Shown in pieces: positions 1 through 8,147 of a DNA stretch of 64,000 nucleotides. A program made the translations under genes and the position numbers. The notes beneath the pieces were generated by a model, which saw only the letters and a program-made list of their open reading frames with translations, ran no database searches and was not told the DNA's origin. The DNA is from Bacteroidales bacterium (GTDB lineage: Bacteria; Bacteroidota; Bacteroidia; Bacteroidales; UBA10428), in NCBI GenBank assembly GCA_016935435.1, contig JAFGQZ010000046.1:124001-188000 (forward strand), in the 5' to 3' direction. The stretch's first letter is position 1. Every line of letters begins with the position of its first letter.

Positions 1-1891
1 GTAAACCATGAGCCTCGGTGAAATCGACAGAGCTAATTTTTGGGGATCCATTTTCCGAAAATGAAAATTTTAATTTTGAAATGCCCTTGTTGGTCGAAAT
101 CCATAGAAAGCCATTTTCATCTTCAACTATAGCGTTTATGGTATTATCGCTTAATCCGTTGTTTTTGTTGAACCAATATACTTTTTCCGATAGTATTAGC
201 ATAATTCCGGAACCTTGAGTGGCAATCCAAAGCCTATTCGACGAATCTTCGGTTATATAATTTATATATTTTAATTGGTCGTTTATGTTTTGTGTAAGCC
301 GTGAAATATCTATTGGTTCTTTAGTTTTACTATCGATACAGCGCAAACCATAACGTTCTCCAATCCACAATCGCCCACTGGAATCTTCAAAAATTGCATC
401 TACAATTTTCCCGGCAGCCGGAATTGAGGTAAACCTGTTGGTGTTTGGATTAAACAGTTGAAAAACACCTCCATTCATACCTATCCATACCATGCCGTTT
501 TTATCGACATGAACCGCATGGACCTGGTTAAAATTCAGTGAATTCGGGTTCTGGGCATCATGAAAAAAATTGGTGAAAGTTTTGGTTTTACAGTTGTAAA
601 AATTTAAGCCATTATATGTACCTATCCAAAGGTTCCCGGTTTTGTCGGCAGATATGCATTTGGTAATATTACTTGAAATGGAATTATTACCATTACTTGT
701 GAAATTTGTAAACCGATTCTCTTCTACATTCCAATAACTTAGTCCGCCAGAACCTGTCGCAATCCAGATATTTTGGTTCTCATCTTCTACAAACCCCGAT
801 ACAACGTTACTTTTGAGTCCGTTTGCAACCCCTAATATACTTTCAAGGTGCTGGAATAGATTGTTTTGAGGATTGTAATAGTTTAATCCTTCGGTATAAG
901 TTGCAAGCCAGTATCCTCCAAAATGGTCTTTAATTATATCGTGGATAGAACTATTGGAGATACCCTCAGGTTGATCAATAGAGAAAGTACTATTTGTTAT
1001 TTTTCCATCTGAGTCTAATTTTGCCAAACCATCCAGTGTTGCCAACCATATCCTGTCGCCATCAACAAGGATTTTTCTAACTGAATTTGATACTAACCCG
1101 TCATTAACTTTATTAAAAACTTTAGCAATTTCAACTATACCATTCGAAAGAAAAAAGGAAAAAACGCCATGTTTTTCTGTGGCAATCCACATTTGCCCAT
1201 TCTTGTTTTCTTTAATATCCCTGATTTCAAACAGCTCGGAGCTTTTGTGCCCCGGGTCAAAGTCAATTCGAATAAAAGATTCCTTATCCTTTATGTATAA
1301 TCCGGCCAAAGTTCCTATCCACAGTCTGTTCCGATTATCGTGGAAAAGTGTAACTATATTGTTAATACTTGTTGATGAATCGGACAAAAGGATATGCTCA
1401 AATCTGTCGTTTTTCGGATTGTATTTATTTATTCCATACGAAGTTCCTATCCAAAGACACCCTTCGGTATCCTCACTTATGCACTTCACATATTCGTTAC
1501 TTAAACCGGTAGAATTTTTGGTTGCAAGGTATTGATGAAAATTATTTTTGGCCCGGTTATATTTATTGAGGCCTTTTGCTGTACCTACCCAAATTTCGTG
1601 GTTGGCAGTTTCATAAATACAGTTAATATGACTATGCGATAAGCTTAACGAATCGTTGATATCGTGTTTGTAAATCTCAAAATCCAGACTATTATACTTA
1701 TTGAGGCCATCGCGGGTACCAATCCAAAGAAACTGTTCGTGGTCCTGAATTACGCACAACACCGAATTGTAAGAAAGCCCGGCGTGCATATCAATTTTCT
1801 GAAACCGTATTGTTTCCTCACTAAAAGACGAAAACAATAAGATTGAAACTAATGAAATTAGTGGCCAAACAAGACGAAAAGTGTATTTCAA
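1..1891 (-). CDS. Two-component regulator propeller protein, N-terminal part (cut by left edge)
   Basis: This is an open frame of about 630 codons running off the left edge. No ATG lies near the N-terminus. A TTG at 1889-1891 follows an in-frame stop and opens a clear signal peptide (basic start, then a run of Leu/Ile/Val/Ser), so I take TTG as the start. After it come repeated propeller motifs of the form FLWIGTRDGLNKY and IWVGTAKGLNKY, roughly every 45 residues, typical of Reg_prop blades in periplasmic sensors. In such proteins the blades form a periplasmic ligand sensor followed by a Y_Y_Y domain, a membrane helix and either a histidine kinase/AraC hybrid or another output. That half is outside the window, so the output type is unknown. 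Such sensors often control polysaccharide loci. The family call is firm, the exact class is not. Confidence 0.85.
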   Translation of the reverse strand, partial: MKYTFRLVWPLISLVSILLFSSFSEETIRFQKIDMHAGLSYNSVLCVIQDHEQFLWIGTRDGLNKYNSLDFEIYKHDINDSLSLSHSHINCIYETANHEIWVGTAKGLNKYNRAKNNFHQYLATKNSTGLSNEYVKCISEDTEGCLWIGTSYGINKYNPKNDRFEHILLSDSSTSINNIVTLFHDNRNRLWIGTLAGLYIKDKESFIRIDFDPGHKSSELFEIRDIKENKNGQMWIATEKHGVFSFFLSNGIVEIAKVFNKVNDGLVSNSVRKILVDGDRIWLATLDGLAKLDSDGKITNSTFSIDQPEGISNSSIHDIIKDHFGGYWLATYTEGLNYYNPQNNLFQHLESILGVANGLKSNVVSGFVEDENQNIWIATGSGGLSYWNVEENRFTNFTSNGNNSISSNITKCISADKTGNLWIGTYNGLNFYNCKTKTFTNFFHDAQNPNSLNFNQVHAVHVDKNGMVWIGMNGGVFQLFNPNTNRFTSIPAAGKIVDAIFEDSSGRLWIGERYGLRCIDSKTKEPIDISRLTQNINDQLKYINYITEDSSNRLWIATQGSGIMLILSEKVYWFNKNNGLSDNTINAIVEDENGFLWISTNKGISKLKFSFSENGSPKISSVDFTEAHGL

Positions 1892-2198
1892 AATACAAAT
1901 TTTTAGGTATAAAGTTAAAGAAATAAATAATTAGTGAATTTTGCAAAAGAGGAGCTTTCGGTAAAACTTTCAGCCCTGAAAAAGAATTCCTGATCGATGT
2001 GTAATTTTGGGTTTCGCTCGAGGAACAAATTTTTTGTAAAGATAAAAAAAACTATTATTGAAGTCGAATCGCCAATTGTGCCTAACTAATGTATAGCTCT
2101 TGTTGATCGCCCAAAAATTCAGGGTCGTTTATTTTGACTATTTGCCTGCCAAAAACATATTAGAGAAACTATCTCTAATTTCTAACGCTGGTACTACA
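1892..2198. other. Intergenic region, nothing recognised
   Basis: AT-rich spacer between the start of the propeller gene and the 3' end of hipA. I see no convincing ORF, hairpin terminator or promoter box on either strand. Confidence 0.5.
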
Positions 2199-3503
2199 TT
2201 ACTTAATATCTATGAGCGTTTTGGCAATTTCATCTCTCAATTTTGTTTCAACGGTTACCCTATCGGCATATTTTTTCCAATTGCCCACCGTTTTATTTAT
2301 TTCATTAATGATTTCAGGTGCCTTTTTACTTTTTATTGAATGGCCTATTGCAAGCAGGTCGTCTTTGGCAATGTTGGTACGTTTACCATTGATGCTAAGT
2401 ATGTGCTGACTTACCCAGGCATGGTTGGGTTTATAGGCATGACAAATATCATAAGCAGGAGCCAGTTCCCAAACGTCGTCTTTTTTAAGGCGGAAAGAGA
2501 AATTTTTGGTGTGGTCGTCGCAATTGCGTGCAAGTACATTGAAAACCATACGCCGGAACATTTGCTCTGCAGTAGAGTAAGGCATCTTTAATTCGCGCAT
2601 GGTTTGAAAAAGCTGCTCGTAGCTGTAACTGGTGAGTGCATTATAATCGAAGTGTTTCATAGCACAGAGGGTTTGGATGTGATGCCTCGTAGCCCCACCT
2701 TCTCTGTCAAAACGTTTGGTCATAAAATGTGCCCTGCCATTTTCTTCTAGGAGCTTAGATGGCATCATTTCAATGCCACAATCTCTTGCCATGTAGTAAT
2801 AAGCCATTTCCACCCGTCCATATCCCGTAGTGGCACCTAATTGAACATCACTTACTCCGTCGAGTTTTATCAACCAATGCTCAAAGCCCTTTGGAGCAAT
2901 GGTTTGACCTGATTTTACCTCACCTGATTTTTCGTTATAAGCTATTACAGCTTTAGGGCGGGCGCCCCCAGCCGATGTACCTATCCGTAGGATTTCCAAT
3001 ACTGCTTTTTCTTCATCTTTTTGTAAATTAGTATTAAAAGCCTCTTTTTTTGACAGCATTTTTTGTGCAGTATCGACCAAACTTTCAATTTCGACAGAAA
3101 AGGTTCGTTTACTTTCTTTTATGGTAGCAGGTTCAAATTCAAGTGCCCCAATGCCCCGTGAACCAATAAAGCATAGCATCTCAACCGGGTTCATGCTATT
3201 TTCGGGGCGGCCCTGCCGGGCTAACCACAGATTTATCAATTCGTTTCCGTACCGGTCAGGTAACATATCGGCCAACAGTCCAGGCAGGCCTTTAAAGGTA
3301 TCTAATGCTGCATCGGTTTTTTTACGTAATGCAGGGAATTCGAAGATTCTTTTATTCGAAGAAATAGGCATTTGCAAAGGTGCAATATCCCAACACTTTT
3401 TTTTGAATTCTGAATCGTATTCAAACGTAGCTAAACCCCTTGATTCGTCCCATGCAACAGCACCAACCAATTCGCCCCATATTTTAACAAATGCTGTATC
3501 CAT
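2199..3503 (-). CDS. hipA: HipA-family serine/threonine kinase toxin
   Basis: The product is about 434 residues, the usual HipA length. The HipA N-terminal subdomain is followed by the kinase core. Visible motifs are the Gly-Thr-Ser-Ala-Gly-Gly-Ala-Arg-Pro-Lys loop (about residues 175-184), WLIKLDG, FMTKRFDR, the catalytic segment CDDHTKNFSF (Asp about 329, equivalent to E. coli D309) and the metal-binding Asp in LAPAYD (about 352). E. coli HipA phosphorylates glutamyl-tRNA synthetase and stops translation; the same target is only an inference here. The catalytic residues look intact. A TTG at 3510-3512 abuts the hipB stop and could extend the protein by three residues, but I prefer the ATG at 3501-3503. 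It lies 9 nt after the hipB stop, so the two are cotranscribed with the antitoxin first. Confidence 0.9.
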   Translation of the reverse strand: MDTAFVKIWGELVGAVAWDESRGLATFEYDSEFKKKCWDIAPLQMPISSNKRIFEFPALRKKTDAALDTFKGLPGLLADMLPDRYGNELINLWLARQGRPENSMNPVEMLCFIGSRGIGALEFEPATIKESKRTFSVEIESLVDTAQKMLSKKEAFNTNLQKDEEKAVLEILRIGTSAGGARPKAVIAYNEKSGEVKSGQTIAPKGFEHWLIKLDGVSDVQLGATTGYGRVEMAYYYMARDCGIEMMPSKLLEENGRAHFMTKRFDREGGATRHHIQTLCAMKHFDYNALTSYSYEQLFQTMRELKMPYSTAEQMFRRMVFNVLARNCDDHTKNFSFRLKKDDVWELAPAYDICHAYKPNHAWVSQHILSINGKRTNIAKDDLLAIGHSIKSKKAPEIINEINKTVGNWKKYADRVTVETKLRDEIAKTLIDIK

Positions 3504-3512
3504 AGTTACCAA

Positions 3513-3839
3513 TCACTTTTTTTTCTTACCACTTGCACGTTGTCTTTTTTCTTGTTCCATTCTAGCCAAAACCAAAGGACTGATGGTTTTTGGCACGACA
3601 AAGGCATCCATTATATGTAATTGGTCTAATACCCTCATTACTTGTAATAAAGTAGCCAGGGTTACTGTTTCGCCCCGTTCCAGCAAGCTAAGGGTTGAGC
3701 GGCTTATTCCGGCAGCTTGTGCCAAAGTTTCCTGCGATTTGTTTTGTTCTAAACGGCGATGTCTTACATACGCCCCAATTTGTTCGGCTAATGCCTTATC
3801 GCTCATTGAAACCCAGTTTATGTATGAATTATCAGTCAT
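3513..3839 (-). CDS. hipB: HipB-like XRE-family antitoxin/repressor
   Basis: A 108-residue protein with a Cro/C1-type helix-turn-helix at about residues 19-75 (QNKSQETLAQAAGISRSTLSLLERG) and a very basic, lysine-rich tail ending in KKKK. It precedes the HipA kinase and ends 9 nt before it. This is the standard hipBA order, in which HipB binds HipA and represses the operon. The proposed ATG at 3837-3839 lies about 30 nt downstream of a -7-like box. Three copies of a candidate operator lie upstream (see 3862-3998). The internal Met-12 is a possible alternative start. Confidence 0.88.
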   Translation of the reverse strand: MTDNSYINWVSMSDKALAEQIGAYVRHRRLEQNKSQETLAQAAGISRSTLSLLERGETVTLATLLQVMRVLDQLHIMDAFVVPKTISPLVLARMEQEKRQRASGKKKK

Positions 3840-3861
3840 AAATGTATTTCTAATGTAATAA

Positions 3862-3998
3862 TGAATGATATATCATGCAAATATAATAAACTATTTTGAA
3901 CCTGCTATTAATCAATCTGGATAAAAATCAGTATGATGCATGAAAAATAATTCATTATATGCAAAAAATACCATCATTGAATGAAAAATCATGCAAAT
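3862..3998 (-). promoter_or_regulatory. Candidate hipBA promoter with three operator copies
   Basis: Two nearly identical 21-bp elements on the plus strand lie at 3862-3882 and 3978-3998 (two mismatches); both begin TGAATGA and end ATCATGCAAAT. A third, 18-bp copy in reverse orientation lies at 3937-3954. The centre of the first, ATGATATATCAT, is a perfect palindrome. Reading the minus strand, a Bacteroidota -7 box TATATTTG lies at 3885-3878 and overlaps the first copy, 39 nt before the hipB ATG. A repressor bound there would block the promoter, which fits HipB autoregulation. No clear -33 TTTG is seen. Confidence 0.6.
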
Positions 3999-4384
3999 TT
4001 TGTTCTAGTTGGTTTTAATTAACCCATAATGTACTTTAAGCAAATCGCTTATCATAAAATGTTCACAGGTACTGGTTTCTACTTTTAACCAAAGGTTCAT
4101 AGTCGGCAGAAATTCAATCTATGCTATAACTCCCATTGGTTTAAGCAGTTCAATTCATGTAAGAACCCGTATTTCTTATTGTCCATCCAAGTTAGAGTGT
4201 ATGTTTGCGAAAGAAACCTTTTTTCGGTGATTATAGCAAAAAATCTATCTTCAATGAATAAACAAAAAGAGAATTTTAAAATTAAGCAATGTTTGCTATG
4301 AAGAATCAGGATTTCGTGCCTTATCGGGGATGAGTTCGACTTAGCATATTCAGTTCATTATTATTCCTGAATTTGCAGTCTCAC
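3999..4384. other. Intergenic region downstream of mnmE
   Basis: Spacer between the hipBA upstream elements and the 3' end of mnmE. It holds no ORF or strong hairpin that I can support. Confidence 0.4.
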
Positions 4385-5782
4385 TCACTTTCCGATACAG
4401 AAGTTCTTAAAAATATTACCCAAAATCTCGTCAGTAGTAATTTCGCCGGTTATTTCACCCAAATAGTGCAATACTTCGCGGATGTCCATCGACAGCAAAT
4501 CGCCCGATAATTTATTATCTAATCCTTCAATTACTCTAACTATTGCTGTATGCGATTTTTGCAGGGCTTCGAAATGCCGTACATTGGTTACAATAACATC
4601 GGTTTCAACCGGTTTTTGATTCTGAACAATCTTAACAAGCCTTTCTTCGAGTTTATCAATATTAATATTTTTCTTTGCTGAAATAGAGATATATTGGGCA
4701 TCAATACCAATCTGATTTTTTAAATCCTTTACCAAAGCTTCAGGATTTAACACTGTATCGACTTTATTAATGGCAAAAATTAATTGTTTGTGGTTTGCTG
4801 GTTCTGCTTTCAAAAACTCAAGCGATTTTAATATCTCGTCCACCCTGTCTTTGGCATCAATTATTATTATTACAATGTGGGCTTCGTTGTATTTTTTCAG
4901 GGCACGCTCAATGCCAATTGCTTCAATTTCATCGGTGGTTTTTCGTAACCCTGCTGTATCTATAAACCTAAAATTGATCCCTTCCAGAACAATAGTATCT
5001 TCGATATAGTCGCGTGTAGTGCCTGCAATTTCCGAAACTATAGCTTTCTCTTCTTTCAGCAGGCAATTTAACAGGGTCGATTTTCCTGCATTTGTCCGTC
5101 CGACAATAGCTACCGGAATCCCGTTCTTAATGGCGTTTCCATAAGAGAACGATTTAATAAGTTTCCGCAGGAGGCGTTCAATTTTATCCAGTAAATCGTA
5201 TAATTGTTCGCGGTTGGCAAATTCAACATCTTCTTCGCTGAAATCGAGTTCTAGTTCAATCAGGCTTATAAATTGAAGAAGCTCGTGCCTCAGGTTTGAG
5301 ATTTCTGTTGAGAAGCCGCCCCGCATTTGGTTAATTGCTAACCTGTGTGCAGCTTCCGAACCCGATGCAATTAAGTCTGCAACACCTTCGGCTTGCGAAA
5401 GATCGAGTTTTCCATTTATAAATGCCCTAAGCGTAAACTCTCCGGGTTTTGCCAGCCTGGCTCCATGTTGTATAAGGGTTTCGAGTATTCTCTGCTGTAT
5501 ATACGGCGAACCATGACAGGTAATTTCTGCTGTGTCTTCGCCGGAGTAGGAGCGGGGCGATCTAAACACCGAAACCAAAACTTCGTCGATAAGGGTATCC
5601 CCATCGAAAAACCGGCCAAAATGAATAGTGCCAGCTTTTTGCAGCGACAGCTTTCTGTTGCCTGACAAAGAAATTAGCGAATCGCACAACTGAATAGTTT
5701 CGGGGCCGCTTACCCTTATCAGGGCAATAGCTCCGGGACCTTGGGCTGTCGATACTGCACAGATTGTTCCTGTTGTGTACAT
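4385..5782 (-). CDS. mnmE: tRNA uridine-5-carboxymethylaminomethyl(34) synthesis GTPase MnmE
   Basis: MnmE (TrmE) works with MnmG (GidA) to modify the wobble uridine of certain tRNAs. The protein has the N-terminal folate-binding domain (TICAVSTAQGPGAIALIRVSG), a helical domain, and an inserted G domain with G1 GRTNAGKST, G3 DTAGLR and G4 NKVD. It ends in the family-defining FCIGK, whose Cys is essential in characterised MnmE. The frame stays open upstream to 5911, but family homology places the start at the ATG at 5780-5782, giving 465 residues, the usual size. mnmG is not in the window. Confidence 0.95.
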   Translation of the reverse strand: MYTTGTICAVSTAQGPGAIALIRVSGPETIQLCDSLISLSGNRKLSLQKAGTIHFGRFFDGDTLIDEVLVSVFRSPRSYSGEDTAEITCHGSPYIQQRILETLIQHGARLAKPGEFTLRAFINGKLDLSQAEGVADLIASGSEAAHRLAINQMRGGFSTEISNLRHELLQFISLIELELDFSEEDVEFANREQLYDLLDKIERLLRKLIKSFSYGNAIKNGIPVAIVGRTNAGKSTLLNCLLKEEKAIVSEIAGTTRDYIEDTIVLEGINFRFIDTAGLRKTTDEIEAIGIERALKKYNEAHIVIIIIDAKDRVDEILKSLEFLKAEPANHKQLIFAINKVDTVLNPEALVKDLKNQIGIDAQYISISAKKNINIDKLEERLVKIVQNQKPVETDVIVTNVRHFEALQKSHTAIVRVIEGLDNKLSGDLLSMDIREVLHYLGEITGEITTDEILGNIFKNFCIGK

Positions 5783-5914
5783 TGTTTGTATTTCGGATAG
5801 TAAAGGTAACATAAATGCTTTTATACCGAAAAAGAACTGTTGGGTTATGTCAATATTTGTATTATACAGGCTATTCAAACTGCCGGAACGATTGTTTGTT
5901 AAAAAACGCAAACA

Positions 5915-5952
5915 CGAGCAAGGTTAATATATTTATTTATTAACCTTGCTCG
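5915..5952 (-). terminator. Rho-independent terminator after the GH128-type gene
   Basis: A perfect 15-bp inverted repeat (5915-5929 with 5938-5952; arm CGAGCAAGGTTAATA) has an 8-nt loop. On the minus strand it is followed by a T-rich stretch. It lies 34 nt past the stop of the gene at 5986. Confidence 0.8.
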
Positions 5953-5985
5953 CTTGAAATGAAAATCTATTGTACCATTGTTGCT

Positions 5986-7746
5986 TTAATGCTTAATAAT
6001 AGTCTTAGATAGGGTTTTATCATCGGTGGTTATGGCCAATATGTATAATCCTTGCTCAAAATTGCCTATGTCAAAAGTAAATTCCTGCGCGCTTTTATCT
6101 ATACCTTCATGAATCAACATTCGACCGGTATAATCGTAAATAGAAACCGATATCTGGCAGTCTTCGGGCAGATTGCCAATAGTAATAAAATCTGTTGCCG
6201 GAACCGGGTATATTGCAATGGCATTGTCGTCGTTTAATTCTTCTGTGCCAGTTGAGCGGTTGCCATACACTTCAAACTCCCAGATAGAGTTTCCCCACCA
6301 CTGGCTTTGGTTGTTTCGGCGGGTAGAATGCATTCGAATATAGCGCCCTGTGGCCTCAAAAGTAAAGGTTTCGGTGCCACCTGGGCCGTTTGATGTACTG
6401 TAAACGGTTGTCCAGTTTGTGCCATCTGACGACACATCAATGGTATATACTTTTGCAAAAGCGGCTTCCCAGGCTATTTTTGCACCGGTAATGTCGTAAC
6501 TGGCATTCAGGTCAATTTGGAGCCACTGAGGATCAGAGTCGAGCGACGACCAGCGGGTGGTGAGTTTGCCATCAAAAGCATTAGAAGCAGGGTTTCCGTC
6601 CTGGTTACTTGACGATGTTGCTGTTTTTCCTTTGGCAATGTTGGCCTGGCCAACACTCAAAATTATTTGTGCACTGTCTGACTTTCCGTTGGCGCTGGCC
6701 TTTAACTGGAAAACATATTCCCCGAATATTAAACCCGAAACGGTTGGCTGTGCAACGGAACTACTGCTGAATGTTGCTGTATTGGGACCTGAAATTTGTG
6801 ACCACTCAATGTTTATTTCGCCCTCAACCGGATAGTATGTGTTCCCTGGCAGTTTCTGGCTATTTGCCGGCAGGTTGATACTAATTCTTTCAGGCAGAAA
6901 AGCAATCGGCTCACTATTATCAATTGTAGAACCCTCGAAAGGCATGGTTGCATAAAGTTTCCCAAGCTTGGTGAGCTTTCCGTTTGCCCCCAGCAAATCT
7001 AAATCGGGGTTGGAACCTACCCTTGTGGCAAACCATGAGTATCTGAAAATGTTTGTGTCCTGTTCAAGATATGGAATCGACTCTTTCATGTATTCAACAA
7101 CCCCGGCATAATCGACCGGATCATCCCAGGAAGCAAATTCTGTTAGCCAGATTTTTTTACCGTATTTTTTAAACTTTCCAACATACCATTCTAATGTAGA
7201 AACAAAAGAATTGTAGTTGTGAATGGCAATATAATCGAAATGGCATTCGGGGCATTCGGCAATAAATTTATCGAGCCAGTCAACAGGATCTGAGGTAACA
7301 CCATCGACACAGTCGCCGCACCAGTTTACAGCCGGACTTACCACTATTAAGCCCTTGTCGTTGGCAATTTGTTCGATATAAGGCCACATGTCTGCTGCTT
7401 GTGCCGGGGTTAAATTGGCCTGGCTCTTAAAGTTTGGCTCATTAAAACCGAGAAAATATACACTCCCTTCGGGAATCCTCGATTTAATGTTTTCAACCTG
7501 CCCGGCATTTATTCCACCCCACTGCATGGGTACCCATTCAATGCCCGACAATTGGCCTTGTGATAAGGCAGGTGGCTCAACGCCCCAATCGTAATACCAG
7601 CTTATATAAGGTGCAAAAGCCGCCAAATCTTCTGGCGATGCGTCGCCGCAAATGCCCCTTTTAGTGCTTTTCTGCTGGCCATAAACAAGCATTACCTGTA
7701 TTAACAATAGTGTTAAAAAAATCCATTTCCTCCTCATTATTCTCAT
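5986..7746 (-). CDS. Secreted GH128-type endo-beta-1,3-glucanase with CBM32 and T9SS sorting domain
   Basis: A 586-residue secreted protein. Order: signal peptide (1-23, ending VYGQ); a glycosyl-hydrolase core of the Asl1/GH128 type (about 27-280) with GFNEPN (Glu-103, likely acid/base) and WLTEFA (Glu-203, likely nucleophile); an Ig/PKD-like linker (about 290-368); an F5/8 type C discoidin domain, CBM32-like (about 370-495); and a type A T9SS C-terminal sorting domain (about 510-586, starting IYPVPATD). GH128 enzymes cleave beta-1,3-glucans; this substrate is inferred from the family. The product should be exported by the Sec and T9SS routes and anchored to or released from the surface. It stands alone, with its own terminator. 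A second ATG at codon 4 is equally possible. Confidence 0.87.
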   Translation of the reverse strand: MRIMRRKWIFLTLLLIQVMLVYGQQKSTKRGICGDASPEDLAAFAPYISWYYDWGVEPPALSQGQLSGIEWVPMQWGGINAGQVENIKSRIPEGSVYFLGFNEPNFKSQANLTPAQAADMWPYIEQIANDKGLIVVSPAVNWCGDCVDGVTSDPVDWLDKFIAECPECHFDYIAIHNYNSFVSTLEWYVGKFKKYGKKIWLTEFASWDDPVDYAGVVEYMKESIPYLEQDTNIFRYSWFATRVGSNPDLDLLGANGKLTKLGKLYATMPFEGSTIDNSEPIAFLPERISINLPANSQKLPGNTYYPVEGEINIEWSQISGPNTATFSSSSVAQPTVSGLIFGEYVFQLKASANGKSDSAQIILSVGQANIAKGKTATSSSNQDGNPASNAFDGKLTTRWSSLDSDPQWLQIDLNASYDITGAKIAWEAAFAKVYTIDVSSDGTNWTTVYSTSNGPGGTETFTFEATGRYIRMHSTRRNNQSQWWGNSIWEFEVYGNRSTGTEELNDDNAIAIYPVPATDFITIGNLPEDCQISVSIYDYTGRMLIHEGIDKSAQEFTFDIGNFEQGLYILAITTDDKTLSKTIIKH

Positions 7747-8110
7747 TTTTTATTTATTGTTTATGTTTGTAATTATTCAGTTTGATCAACAAAAAAATCA
7801 AATAAATTTTTGTAATTCATACTGAAAAGTACAGGTTTTTGTTATCTCAAAAAATTGCTTAAATAGTCGAAAATATTAAAGAAAGCTTTATAAACAACAC
7901 TTAAAAAAGTTGCTATATAGTTATAAATTAATGTTATAATAAGATGTTGAAAAGCAAAAACAGGAAATGCAGCCAAAACAAAAGTGAGTATATTTGCAGG
8001 GGTATTGAGTAGATCTTTTAACAGGGGTTTTTATCAGTTGTTGATTGTTTTCCATTTTTTTTCTCATAAGTGGAATTATTCAACAGTTGTTTTATCCCCG
8101 GAAAATAAAG
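7747..8110. other. AT-rich upstream region of the GH128-type gene
   Basis: A 364-bp, very AT-rich region upstream of the glucanase start, presumably holding its promoter. I found no exact TAnnTTTG box on the minus strand and no small ORF that I trust. Confidence 0.4.
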
Positions 8111-8141
8111 TAAAAAAAAGCCCGGATTTTTTTCCGGGCTG
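8111..8141 (-). terminator. Terminator after the tryptophanase-like gene
   Basis: Stem AGCCCGGA (8119-8126) pairs with TCCGGGCT (8133-8140) around a 6-nt loop. On the minus strand it is followed by a run of eight T residues, seven bases past the stop codon region of the gene at 8148. Confidence 0.8.
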
Positions 8142-8147
8142 TGTATT

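Noticed and set aside
3121-3858. Plus-strand ORF of 245 codons opposite hipBA
   Set aside because: It is antisense to well-supported hipA and hipB genes and shows no family features.
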